DNA of 64,000 bases from Cryptomeria japonica (taxonomy: Eukaryota > Streptophyta > Pinopsida > Cupressales > Cupressaceae), in contig NC_081414.1 of assembly GCF_030272615.1 (NCBI RefSeq), forward strand, positions 5,709,001 to 5,773,000. Reading direction: 5' to 3'. The number at the start of each line of letters is the position of its first letter. Position 1 is the first letter of the stretch. Under the pieces are notes generated by a model. That model was given only the letters and a program-made list of their open reading frames with translations, made no database searches and was not told the origin of the DNA. Shown here in pieces: positions 35,888 to 47,766 of the stretch. The position numbers were made by a program, and so were the translations under genes.

Positions 35888-36787
35888 CTGAATGCAAATA
35901 TCAGTACATGTCTTATGGCTAAGTTCGATGACATCTGGATATGGCATAGGAGACTTTGCCATGTAAACTTTGATAACATTGTGAAGGCCAACAAGATCAA
36001 GGAAGTTAGAGGATTGTTGATGCTGAGCAAACAAGAAAATACCTTGTGTAGAGAGTGTCAACTGGGGAAAATGTCTTCCTCAACCTTTAAATATAAACCT
36101 TTCACTGCTGACAATTTACTTGATCTTGTGCATACTGATTTGCGTGGTCCTATGAAAACTAGGAGTGTGCAGGGTGATAGGTATTTCATGATTTTCACTG
36201 ATGACTGCTCAAGAATGATGTGGGTCACATTCTTGAAGGATAAGTCTGAAGCCTTTGGAAAGTTCAAACATTTCAGAGCATTAGTGGAGAAGGAAAGCGG
36301 TAAAAGGATCAAGTGTCTTAGAACTGATCAAGGAGGAGAATTAACTTCTGGTGAATTCAATAAGTACTGTGAAGAACATGGCATCAAGAGGCAACTGTCT
36401 GCCCCCCGGACTCTACAATAGAATGGCCTAGCAGAGAGGAATAACCGGATTGTGGTTGAAGCAACAAGACCAATGCTGATTCAAGGAAAGGTTGCTCACA
36501 CCTTTTGGAGAGAAGCAATGAGCACTGCAGTCTACACAATGAACCAGGTACTCATCAAGAAAGGTAAGGATAAAACTCCTTATGAGTATTGGACCGGTAA
36601 GACACCTATGGTTAGCTACTTTAGAGTGTTTGGTAGCAAATGTTACATCAAGAGGAGCGAACACCAGAGCAAATTTGATGCGAAATGTGATGAGGGAATA
36701 TTCCTAGGGTATTCCACCAAGAGAAAAGCTCTCAAGTGTTTCAATAATAGGACTCAGAGAATTATGGAAAGCATTAATGTGAGTTGA
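35888..36787 (+). pseudogene. copia integrase
   Basis: The frame is still that of gag. The GAG-pre-integrase zinc site HRRLCH...CREC is at about 35945-36060. Catalytic acids are in HTDLRGP (about 36137) and RTDQGGEL (about 36327). The Glu lies in NGLAERNN just after a TAG at 36419. VFGSKCYIKR and GIFLGYSTKRKALKCFN mark the C-terminal part. It would insert element DNA. It is inactivated by the internal stop and by a frameshift near 36780. Confidence 0.9.
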
Positions 36788-37739
36788 TGAAACCTCTGAG
36801 AAAACTAAGGAAACTGGCAATAAGCAAGCGGTAAATGAACCGGTTGTAACCTTCTGGGAACCGGTTGCCAGTCAACCAAGTACCAGTAATAGTGTTCCTA
36901 CACCAGTAGATGTAGATGCTCATACTGATGGAGATGAGGATGAAGAAGAAAAGCAAGAGGAATTTGTTAAGACCATTCCTCAGTATGTCAAGCTGAATCA
37001 TGATCCTAAGCAGATCATAGGAGATAAGGATGCAGGAATCCTTACAAGAAGAAAGGTCAGAGAAAATTCATGTATGATCTTTGAATTTGAGCCTAAATCA
37101 TTCAAAGAGGCACATAAAGATGAAGACTGGATCAAGGCAATGGAAGAGGAACTTGACCAGATAGAGAGAAATGCTACATGGTCTTTGGTACCCAAACCGA
37201 AGCATAAAAATGTCATCGGTACCAAATGGGTTTTCAGAAATCAGCTGAATGAGGATGACACAGTGATCAGAAACAAAGCCAGAATGGTGTGTAAAGGACA
37301 TGCCCAAGAAGAAGGAGAAGACTATGGAGAAACCTTTTCTCCTATAGCCAGATTGGAAGGAGTTCGTATGCTTCTTGCATATGCAGCTTTTAAAGGATTC
37401 AAAGTATATCAAATGGATGTAAAATATGCATTCCTAAATGGTGTACTTGAAGAGGAGGTGTATATAGAGCAACCACATGGGTTTTCCCTATTTGAAGACA
37501 GTGACATGGTGTGTAGGCTACATAAAGCCTTATATGGTCTAAAGCAGGCACCTAGAGCATGGTATGAATGCCCGCACTCCCATCTTGTGAAGATTGGATT
37601 TGAGAGAACAAGTGAAGATATAAATATCTACTTGAAATCTGAAGGAGATCAGGTCCTGATCTGAGGTATTTGTTGATGACATTATCTTTGGTGAAGATGA
37701 CAAGATGAGTCATGAGTTTGCAGATGAGATGAGTTTGAG
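36788..37739 (+). pseudogene. copia reverse transcriptase
   Basis: An acidic linker (36850-37010) leads into the RT: WIKAMEEELDQIERNATW, then KWVFRNQLNEDD, ARMVCKGHAQEEGEDYGET, VYQMDVKYAFLNG and LYGLKQAPRAWY (37074-37570). The catalytic box reads FVDDIIFG near 37672-37690, but in a frame shifted from the upstream part (stop at 37662). A further shift leads to the block starting at 37740. The RT is therefore broken in at least two places. Confidence 0.9.
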
Positions 37740-38615
37740 ATGTCACTCATAGGGGAGATTAAGTTCTTCATTGGACTGCAGATTCAACAGATGAAAGATG
37801 GAATCTTTATCACTCAGTCCAAGTATGTCAAGGAGGTGTTGAAGACCTTTGGCATGGAAGATAGCAAACCAGTTGGTACACCGATGGTGACCGGTTGTAA
37901 ACTATCCAAAGAGGATGACTTAGCATTGGTTAATAAGAAGGAATACCGATCAATGATTGGTAAGTTGCATTATGTAGTGCATAGCAGACTAGATATTGCA
38001 AATGCAGTTGGCATTACTGCAAGGTTCCAGCAAAGTCCAAGAGAATCCCACTTGGTTGCAGTCAAGTGGATTCTTAGGTATCTGAAGGGAACTATTGATT
38101 ATGGATTGTGGTATCCATATAGCAAGGATTTCAACTTGAAAGTATTCACAGATGTTGATTGGGTAGGTAATGTGGATGACCGGAAGAGAACAACTGGTGG
38201 TGCACTCTTTCTCGGTGGTAGACTGGTCTCATGGATGAGTAAGAAGCAGAGTTGTATCTCTCAGTCTACAGTGGAAGCAGAGTATGTTGCAGCTTTCATG
38301 AACCGCACTTAGAAAATTTGGATGAAGCATGTATTAAGTGGCTTCAAAGTTCTTGTATCTGAATCGGTAAGTATATTTTGTGACAATACTAGTGCAATTA
38401 ACATCTCCAAGAATCCGATTTTACATTCTAGAACCAAGCACTTTGAGCTTAAGTATCATTTCTTGAGAGAAAAGGTTCAGAACAAGGAGATTGCACTCAA
38501 ACATGTTTCCAGTAAGGAGTAGTTAGCAGACATATTCACTAAGCCTCTCCCAAAGGCTACATTTATGTACTTAAGAGGTGAATTAGGGGTGCTACCCCTT
38601 CAGGAGGTGAACTAA
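37740..38615 (+). pseudogene. copia RT thumb/connection and RNase H
   Basis: IGEIKFFIGLQIQQ and YVKEVLKTFGMED mark the RT end. RNase H shows VFTDVDWVGNVDDRKRTTGG (first Asp), SQSTVEAEYVA (Glu) and CDNTSAINISKNP (Asp), then RTKHFELKYHFLRE and LADIFTKPLPK. Two stops (about 38310 and 38520) interrupt it. The ORF ends at 38615 with LPLQEVN. By itself the RNase H has all its key acidic residues. Confidence 0.88.
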
Positions 38616-38850
38616 AGGTATATGCTCCACATCAATCAGGTATTGCATAGTCAAATTTTTCTTTTTCAGGATTGATGTGTTGAAGGATGCTACTCCTCAG
38701 GGAAGCAGCATAAAGGAACAGGGAAGCTTGTGCCTCCACTTTGGCATTGTTTTCAAAGGGGGAGAAGAAGTGAAGTGGAGAAGATATCTACAGAAATTGG
38801 GGGAGAAGATGTGAAGCGAAGAGATATCTTTGTATATTGCCATCAATGCC

Positions 38851-38862
38851 AAAGGGGGAGAT
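38851..38862 (+). other. polypurine tract of the copia element
   Basis: AAAGGGGGAGAT lies directly before the 3' LTR, which is typical of copia elements. Confidence 0.85.
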
Positions 38863-40359
38863 TATTGGCATTATGTGAACTGGTATGAGGACATGATGAC
38901 ATTATATGTTGTTATTGATGTCAATATGCTGAAGAAGAGAGAACCGGTATGTTACCAAGAACCAGTATATGTGAGAACTGGTATAACATTGTGAACTAGT
39001 ATATGTGCCAAAGTGAAGTAGTGTGTTTGTTCAAGGTGAACCGGCATGTTGATATGGGAACCGATACATGGAAGCTTTGTATGACTACTGGTTGGTAGTC
39101 TCAACTTTAGGGTTTCTGGTTGAAGTGGTTCAAGTCTATGTGACTCAACCGATAACTTTGTGTGATGAGTTAGCATTGTAACGAAGAACAGATCATGTTG
39201 CCACATCAACCTTGTGCACGCGAAGGATCTTGCATGAAGGAGATTGTTCCTATCTACCTCATGAATGTGTGAAGTTTGTAAACGGTGAAAACGCGTGATG
39301 GGTTATCAGCCGCTATGAAAGCAGTGGAAAATGAAAGATTGAGAACGTCTTGAGATCGGTTCAAGACTATTGCATTTAATGCAATGTGCTCAACGGTCAG
39401 GATTGAACCGTTTGAATTGCTTAACCTAATAGGTGTAGGGTTTAGGGTTTATGCTACCAACCTATCTGTTTCTTATAAGGTCAATGTTGTGTTTCTTTCT
39501 AAGGTTGTTGGCAAAAGTTGTGTGTGTGTATCCAAGTGAAGAGATACGTGATTCTTGCTAGACGAGAGGGGAGAAGTGATACCTATAGAGTGTAAGTGCA
39601 AAAGGTGAAGAGGAGCTAAAGCGGATCTGCATTGGCATTGAGTGCTGTTACTAGATCATTGTAATACCTTTTGATCTCTAACCACTTCAACAGTTGGGAA
39701 ATCCCTTAACAGGGTAGCTTTAATCGACTTACTATAAATCCTTTGATAGGGTGACTCAAAACCATTGAGTTCTTGAAATCCTCTAACAAGGTAACCTTTA
39801 ATAGGGTTTAACCCTTAACCAGGTATTCTAGCCATCCCTTAACCGGGTGATCCCTAATAGGATCGGTTCCTAATAGAACCTATTATATCATTCTTTAACT
39901 GGACAAGGCTCCTAACATAGTAGACTTCTAAAGAGTTCAAAAATAGCTTGTGGGTATTCATCCCCACCGTGGTTTTTCCCAATTGGGTTTCCACATGAAA
40001 AATATGTGTGTCATGTGTGGTATTATTCATGAGATGGTTTAAGTGATTTGTGTCTGAAGGTAAATCATGTTGATCTAGCTGTTTATATATTCTTGATGAT
40101 AGATTACCTGTTCATGCGCTAGGGTGAAATGAAAATGAAGTATTAGATTGTATGAAAAGATAAGTGTCAACCGGTTTATGCTTGTCTCAGTTATTCTGGG
40201 TTTTGCCATTTGTACTTCGTTTAAGACCGGTGCTACTGTTTGTCTGCCAAAGCACAACATCTGTTGATAAACTGGTTTTAGGAATGTGTTTTTGTCTGTA
40301 CTGATTCACCCCCCCTCTCAGTACCGGTTTGGTACTATCCGTTCATCATTGAGTTATCA
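38863..40359 (+). repeat. 3' LTR of the copia element
   Basis: It starts TATTGGCATT, where the expected TG has become TA. It ends GAGTTATCA at 40359 and is 1497 bp long. It carries a piece of about 18 bp near 38980 that the 5' LTR lacks. Confidence 0.9.
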
Positions 40360-41475
40360 ACACATGCATGTATGAAGACTTGATCTTGACAACATAGTGC
40401 TAGACTCCAAAAAATATTATGCCAAATTGAATTCCTTTCCTTTTAGAACTCAACTTCCCTTCAAAATAATGTGAGACTTATTTGACTTGACTCATGTAGG
40501 TGACATGATTGTGGAAGTAAAAACCCTTCTACTCAAAATAAGGAGAATACATGCTTTCAAAACACTTTCTACATAAACCAAAGGTTTTTGGCATCACTTT
40601 GACCTCTTAATTTTTTTACATAAGACCTTAAAATTTAGTGACAAGCTATTTTGACCTGAAAGAAAAAAATAGGTAACAATATTTTCATTGGGAAATATTT
40701 GTTGTAAGTTGCAATGCTAGGGTATTAAGTGAAGTTAGTTATTTAGGCATTGTTAAGGGAGACCAACCTTGGTTTTGCAGAGCTAATAGTGTAAGAAATC
40801 TCAATCTTGTGATTGAATCTTGTTCATTAGCTATTTCAAACCTTGAGCTTGAGAATAAGAGAGTGGCTATCCTTTATGATTTAGGGAATCTATCAGTTTG
40901 GGAACCAACACATTGTTGACTATGTTGGAGATAAGTGAAGTAGTGCATATTTTTTATGACCAGTAGTTTATATGAAGGTTTATATAGTCAGTTGGTATTT
41001 TCATAATTATTTTAAATTCTCATATGTGGGTGGCAATTCTGAGAGTAAAATCTTAATCTAGTGGTTCATCATATTGGGAAGCTCAGATGAATAGTGAAAA
41101 GACCTAGAACACTTCTATTTGGAGTGAGAGAATTTGGAATCACAAGTCCTCAACAGACACACAAGACCAAGACAAAAATTTAGAACAAGGAGGGTATGGT
41201 GATCATTAGACAGGCTGAGGTGCGATGAATAAATAGTGGACCATGAAAAAAAAAGGTACTACTGGATCTCTATTTGCTTTAGACTTATTAAATAGTAGCT
41301 TTGAAATTCCATTTGATAGTCTAGAGGGTATACTATAGTTACCTAATTATCAAAAGAGAAAGGTAATTTTTGAACATTATTTTAGTGATTCACATACGCC
41401 CATTCATGGGATAGAGAACACAAGTATTGAAGAATCTTCACCAAGATAAAATATTTATTTTAATCAAACTTTCCA
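40360..41475. other. leader region of element N
   Basis: This is noncoding except for a possible short gag-like N-terminal reading (about 41260-41450, with SLFALDLLNSSFEIPFDSLE) just ahead of the gag start. No LTR terminus or PBS was recognised. Confidence 0.4.
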
Positions 41476-43148
41476 ATGGCTAGTAAAAACCCCTCTAACC
41501 CATATTATATATACTATATCCAATCAAATCTATCCCAAGATAAGCCATATGTAGAGTTTGAAAAGGCTAGGATTCAAATAAAACATGAAGAGATGTATGC
41601 TAAGTAGTTGGTAGCTACCAAAAATGTGTTCAATCCTAAAGTTATCGTGATAACTCCCTTATTAACAAGTCATCCTTATTCTCAATGCACATGTCCTAAA
41701 TAATTCTCTGATGCAAATATATGTTCCATGTTTGGTACTCCTTCTAGAGAACCTACCAAGCAAGACTTGTAGATCGAATTAGAATAAATGAGGGCTCAAA
41801 AGTTTAGACTAGAACTCATAAGAGAGAGAGAAACCATGGCTCAAGAAATATTAAGTTTATCTTCCTAGTCAACTACGTCTCTCCCTCCCCTTTCCCATGA
41901 ATATGATGCAATGGTATACTTGCAGGGTCTCATGCCATCAAGTACTCCAATGTCTAACCCTGTATTGCATCAGGTGTCTTGAATGTACCCACTTCTGCAA
42001 TTGTAAATGTTTGTTCATCAGCTCCTGTGATAAGTTTTGTCACATTGCAACCCACAAGTAATGTCCAATCAAGTTACCAAATGAACGTGTCTTGTGCTAT
42101 AGTGGTGACTATTTCTATATCATTTCTTCAGGTTACTATGACCCTGAATGTGTGATTTGTCTTTGTGGGTTTGAACACGCATCTTGTGAGTAGCTAGCAT
42201 GTTGCTACCAGTCATGTAGAAGTTGGTCAATAAAAAAACATACAAAACCCTTTTAATAGACTAGGTTATGAGTAATTTCTTCCCCCACCATAGTATCTTA
42301 TTGTGTACCCTGTAGGAGGCCATAATGCTTGTCAACAATATTTACAATACCAACAACAATTGGATAATCAATACCGGCAATAGAATCAAGCCCCCCAACA
42401 CCCATTCAATAAAGGGAATGAAAACCCTTATAATCTTCAAGGGAACTTGCAACAACAACATTAAATTCCAAACCCACCCTTGAATCGATTTGCTAGAGGG
42501 CTGATGCAATTAGATAGATTTAGGTAGATAGACTTCACAAGGATTCAAGACTACCCTAATGTAATAAACAATGAGTTAAGGAATGTGTTGCCTAATTTTT
42601 CAGGGAATAATGTTGTGACTGGTGAAGAGCACATAAGAGCATTTCAAAATGTGGGACAATTTTGAAGTGGAATATGAAGATGTATTCGTGAAGCTTTTCA
42701 TGCAGTCACTCATAGAAGATGCTAGGGAATAGTATAGGAGCCTACCAGACATATCTATTAGATGTTTCAATGATTTCAAAATGATGTTCAAAGATCAGTA
42801 TGGTGATAATTATGATCCCAAGTTTTCTTTGCACGAGCTCCCCATTATAAAAAAAAGGGACAAAATGAAGAGGTAGCAAGTTTCAACAATAGATTTAAAA
42901 AATTATATAATAAGACACAACTCCTCTTGAAAACAACTGATCCCATATGTTTGGTTTTCTACATTGATGCATTTGATCCTAAAATTGGTTATAAATTAAT
43001 GACCACAAATTTCCTAAATTTGAGTGAGGTATTCAAAGCTACCCTCAATATTAAAAATAATAGAAAAGCCTCTGGCAAAGCAGCAAGGATAGATGATGTT
43101 AGAATATTGCAAAATCCTAAGGGACATCACAATAAGCAACATAAATAG
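41476..43148 (+). pseudogene. gag of element N
   Basis: The first ATG of the readable block is at 41476 (MASKNPSNPYYIYYIQ). A charged helical part with ELIRERETMAQEILSL follows. The retrotransposon gag core comes next in mixed frames: FMQSL...EDARE near 42690-42730, then FNDFKMMFKDQYGD (42765-42810), FNNRFKKLYNKTQLLL (42880-42930) and VFYIDAFDPKIGYKL (42950-42985). The last open block ends at 43148. It has many stops and at least two frameshifts. It is not closely similar to the gag of R. It would package element RNA. Confidence 0.7.
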
Positions 43149-44015
43149 GAAGATAATATTGATAAAGTCATGAGTGCCTTGAAGGATTTGAATTATGTTA
43201 CCCCTATTTTTGCATGCGTTAACTTTTCTCATAAATTTATTTTAAGCAAAAATAGAGTATATTAATTGCAATCCCATCGATAGTTTCTTGAGTCATTATT
43301 GTTTCGTTATAAATTCCTCTTGTTTTGACCTTTATATGCTGAAGTGTTCTTTTTTGAACTCTCTGCTTGAACCTGTATGTTAGTTCATTAGTTCATTGGT
43401 TCAAGGTTCATCCTGTGTATGTATGTGTCGAGTCTTTGTTAAATTAAGTTTGAAGTGTGTAGGAGAAATCTCAACGATGAGAGACCTTGAACAGTTGAAC
43501 CCTTCATCTCAGTTCAAATGTTTGCAAGTTCAAAGTTCATGGAGAAAATAAACAAATGGCGGGTAGTGAATGGAGGGAAAAGGTTGATGAAGGGGGCAAT
43601 ATTCTTGGAACCTTGGGAACTTAAATTTTTAATAAAGTTTCCATAAACAGAAGCAATCATTATGTGGTAAGCGACTTGAGTGGAGTGATTTGTAATTAAT
43701 GCAAGTGTCAGAATTATGTCATTTCGACATAAACCTAGCATGAGTGGAAATGATATTTGAAGTATGGTACTCATAAAGTCAGATTTTAAGCCTTTTATAG
43801 ACTTAAAATGATTTTTTGGTCATTAAGAAGCTAAATTTAGAAAGATAAGAGTTCGGCGCTGGAGGTAGTTAGCTCTGTTCTTCAGGCTTAGCATGAATTT
43901 GATTGTATGAAAGGTGAGTTCCAAAATTTCGTGTTGTCTCTGTAATTTCTTTGCCTTAGAAGAAAATTGGTTTAATTTTTTGCTTTTACTTTAGTAGGGT
44001 ATATCACTTAAATTT
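43149..44015. other. noncoding region upstream of the extra ORF of N, with repeated GTTCAA/TTGAAC
   Basis: At least seven GTTCAA or TTGAAC words occur between about 43350 and 43540, several as close pairs such as TTGAACAGTTGAAC. A GTGATTTGTAATTAATGCA stretch near 43685 matches 24100-24120 of M (GTGATTAGTAATTAAT), so the two upstream regions are homologous although the repeated motif differs. Confidence 0.45.
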
Positions 44016-46948
44016 TTGTTTGTGGAAATCATCGCAATGAGGCCTATGCGCCCTAAATTAGGGTCGAGTTCTGGTCTTGTATATTCCCTACCTGAATTTG
44101 GTGATACTTCATTAGAACAGGCTGGTCTAGAAGATTTCCTAGAAAGAGCTAAAAATCCAAAAGATTCCCCAATGATGGAGAAAATTGTAAATGGTGGGCT
44201 TATAGAAGCTGCTGCTTTTCCTACAATAGTGCAATGCCCTGAATTGGTGTTGGAATGTATAAATAGATATGACCTAGAACACATGTGCATTAGATATACA
44301 GAAGGGGGTGTGCTATTGAATATCAATAGGGAAACTATAATGGCCATAATGAAAATTCTCTTGAAAGAACCCTATGAAGACTGGACAATAGCCTCATCCT
44401 ATGGCTTCTTCCATGAGAAAAAGGCCACATATAGATTCAAGGTTGCCTAAGCCATTAATGAGAGAACACCCAATTAAAGAGGTTAGGAATATTGTAATTC
44501 CATTGCATAGGGAAAAGGGTAGTCAACAAGCATTTTTCTGGGAAGATTGGATGTATTTCTTCATTCAAGTTCTTTTAGAAAGTGAATGTTATTTGGATTC
44601 GGCAAAACTTATTGCAGAAAGACTTCATGAAGGTCTAAGCAATTACCTTGGAAACAAAAACTTCTATATGTCTTCATATTTGTTTTATTGATTGGCTTGT
44701 ATAAGACCTTGGCCAGGGCTGTATCATGAATTATGGGTCGAAGGAATGAAGATTTATGACTATCATCATCACTTGCAGTTGCAAAGATGCCATGAAAAAT
44801 TTAGGAGGGTAAATGATGTGTATACAGGTAAACTGGTTCATGAGTTGCAGGGAAATGTAAACAAAAGTCTGTCAGACAAAGCCATGCAGCTGATAAGTAC
44901 TTATGACATCTATTTCATTTAGTTTCCTCGGTTTACATATATAAGAATGGGAGGATTTGAAGGTGAACCATTCAAATTGTCGCGGTATGCATTGGACCGA
45001 TTTGTGTTAATAAAAATTTGTAGGCAATTAGCCCACATTGATAAAAGGACAATAGCAAACTAGGATTCAAGAGTTTCTTTCCCTATTGAGTTAGGGTATT
45101 ATATTTGCAAATCAGTTTCTGATGCATTGAACCTAGAAGTGGATTTCAAAAAACTCAACTTGCAGTATTATGTAGCTCACACAAATTTTGATAATAAAGG
45201 GTATGCACAAACTCATTTGAGACTTAGGCCTGGTTTGTCTCATATTCCTCAATTAGAAGATTTCTGGGAAGACTGCTATGATGAGTTTGAGGTCAAAAAA
45301 AGAATGTGGTCCAGGTTCATGGTGAACCAGATTGTTACTATGTAGTTGAAAATGAAAGTTTTTGAGATTACAGAAGAAAGAGAGAATGCTGTAAGAGACC
45401 CACAGTATGATGAAAAGGTTCAAGGTCATCCTATCCTAGAGATAGATTTGGAAAAATATGAAGAGGATCAACTTCGGAACATGACATTTCTTGTAATTCG
45501 AAAGAATGAAAAATGGTTGAGGGAACAAAGGATTGGGAAAATGATTATCAAAGATCCTCCTTGACAAGCCCCAATTATTTCATCTAATGAATATATTCAA
45601 TCTTGTGGTGTAGGTGCTATTAGAATTAAAATTGAAGGTGCAACTACCAAGAAATCAGAGAAACCCCTCATAAGCCAATTAACTGCTCGTACCACTCGAT
45701 CTAGGACTAGGGGTAAAAGTAGAGGAACTCAGGACAGTACTGAGGTGGTTGATTTAGAGGCATCTCAAGAAGTTGAAGGCACAATTGTAGAGTATAATCA
45801 GGAACCACTAGCTATGGAGATTATTGTTACAAAAAAACCACTTGAGGATGTTACAGACCCTACAAACACAATGGTGGTGATGAATGTGACACATGACCAA
45901 TTTCCTAAAGATAAAAGTGCAACAACTAGTGCTCCTCAATGGCTGGAAACTTCTTTCAACAACAAAAAGAGGAATGTAGTACCAGCCTCATTGCCAATTG
46001 AAGATATGGTGAGAAAGTGTCTAGGAAGGAGTCCAAGAAATTGAATACTATTTCAAGGATGGATTTTGATTCATATACAGGAAATTGGACAACAGAGGTA
46101 GCTCAGCTTGTAACAGATGAAGAAGTGGAGAAACCTACAACCAAAGATTTTACTATTGAAAAGATCAATCTTGGGACTACTTAAAGAGCCACAAACGTGC
46201 ATCACTTAGAAGCTTCCACAAAAAAGATCATCACTAGAACCTGGAAAGATGAAAAGGATAAACAGGAATTGAAGCAGACATTAAAGCTGATGGCCAAATA
46301 CATTGATGTTATCCATAAACATAGCCAATCTCTCAATTACCTATATCCCCAATCAACCAGAAAATGTTGAGTCAGATTCAGAGAAGCAAAGTGATAACTG
46401 AAGTGTTTTTGGAATGGTTGGAAGGAATAATCCAAGTAAGTATAGGCTATATCAAAGATTTGAGTAAAGTGTATGATGATGTTGTGGTGGTAATTAAAGA
46501 ATTGGAAATAGAGATGGCCTCGTGCAAGAAAGAGGAAGCCAAATGGTTAACAGTGATCGCTCAAATGAACGGTCTAAAAATATGACATAATGGAATTTCT
46601 GGCAGAGAAGGTAGTACCTGGGTTGGATGATAATGTGTTTTATGTGTGTAGAAAGAACATAGAATGGCAGAACTTGATTTTGAGATAGGGCTACAAGGAA
46701 TTTGTCAAGTTGATGAAGGAGATAAAGGAGCTCATTCTGTCGATGCAAAATGATCTTAGATGTATTGGTGTTAAATGTTTAAAGGACGATGATAAATCCA
46801 TAGAAGATATAGATAATATAATTTAATCTTTCAAAGAAAATATTGATTATATAGAAGAGGCAAAAGCGTTAACAACAAAAGATTTCTCCAGGACAACGAA
46901 AATAGAATCTTTGTTAACTCTTTGGCCACCTGGACAATCATAGGAGTA
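44016..46948 (+). pseudogene. sense extra ORF of element N, same unknown family as in M
   Basis: An open block 44016-44450 (AGLEDFLERAKNPKDSPMME, LVLECINRYDLEHM) shifts frame near 44430. The rest, to about 46044, is in one frame with a few stops (about 44690, 44920, 45060, 45345 and 45564). The FPRFTYIRMGGFEGEPFKLS and RFVLIKICRQLAHI segments match M. LRPGLSHIPQLEDFWEDCYD (about 45220-45280) aligns with SHVYRFEDVWADCQ in M. A basic Thr/Arg stretch (TTRSRTRGKSRG) and a C-terminal coiled-coil-like block (46364-46585) follow. One stop at 44920 aligns with Gln in M. No known domain was recognised. Confidence 0.65.
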
Positions 46949-47766
46949 AAGTGATGCAAGTTAGGCATGATAAGGAGGTTTGGAGACAACGAATTACCCA
47001 CATTGTGCTTCCTAACTTTACGGTTATTCAAAGCTTCTACGCAACCCATGTGGAATGGAAACGTGTCCTTACTACAACACAGAGCTAGTCTGAAGATTCC
47101 GCATTGCAACATCAGCCCTGATCATGCCAACAAATTTTGGCCTATGTTTCAGTTTCTTTGAATACATTTCTGAATAGTTTTAGTTATGCAAAAACTGATT
47201 TTTTCTTTAGGGCAGAATTAAATAACTGCATTTCAAAGATAGTTAGCCTATGTTGACTATATATATGTTTTAAAATAACTTTGAAAAGGTCCGAGAATTT
47301 TTGGGGCTTATAAACTTAGATATATTTTGATATATGATGTTTTGAGAAAGACTTTTTGTCTGTGAATAGAATGAATGAATGATTATTAGATGCTTAAATA
47401 TGTGTGTTTGAGTTGATGGAAATAAATTTCTATGTGGATTTATCTTTCAGTGTGATAATTGTTCATTTCTTTTGAGATTCATCATATATCCTAGTAGAGT
47501 TGGTTGGTTTATAAGCTCATTTCTAATTAATTTTATCGAAAGTTAAATAGGGTCGGTGTGCTTTGTTCATTGTGATCAATTTTATGAAAAATTACATTCA
47601 TGACATGTGTTATGTGTGGATGGTAGTTTGCCTTTAATACTTTCTGGTTGAAAGTATGTCCATAAGTTTATTTCGTATTTAACTCATTCATTGAATATCA
47701 TAAAGGGAGTTGTACCTCAATTCAGAGGGAAAAAGTTTATAGTTTACCCAACTGATTGGTTATTGA
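46949..47766. other. 3' noncoding region of element N
   Basis: It includes TATATATA (47260-47268) and TTGAGAAAGACTTT (about 47343), shared with M at about 29370. It ends at 47766, where the LTR of R begins. The five bases ATTGA (47762-47766) should be duplicated beyond the far end of R. Confidence 0.5.

Larger units (their letters stand above)
32980..40359 (+). mobile_element. complete, decayed Ty1/copia LTR retrotransposon
   Basis: The structure is 5' LTR (32980-34457), PBS, gag, protease, integrase, RT, RNase H, polypurine tract and 3' LTR (38863-40359). The order integrase before RT defines the copia superfamily. All domains are present, but stops and at least two frameshifts break the ORF. 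The LTRs differ by several percent by eye, mostly transitions, plus an indel of about 18 bp. No clean target duplication was seen: GAACA before, ACACA after. Confidence 0.92.
40360..47766 (+). mobile_element. non-autonomous retroelement N: gag plus extra ORF, no pol
   Basis: A gag pseudogene (41476-43148) is followed, after 870 bp of noncoding DNA, by the same type of extra ORF as in element M. There is no room for protease, RT or integrase. The 3' region resembles that of M (AAGGGAG...TTTA at 47700-47760) and is cut at 47766 by the LTR of R. The left LTR was not found. It may lie in 30941-32979 with the copia element inserted between, or be lost. Confidence 0.6.

Noticed and set aside
32975-40364. 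perfect target duplication of the copia element
   Set aside because: The five bases before (GAACA) and after (ACACA) do not match. The boundary or the duplication has mutated.
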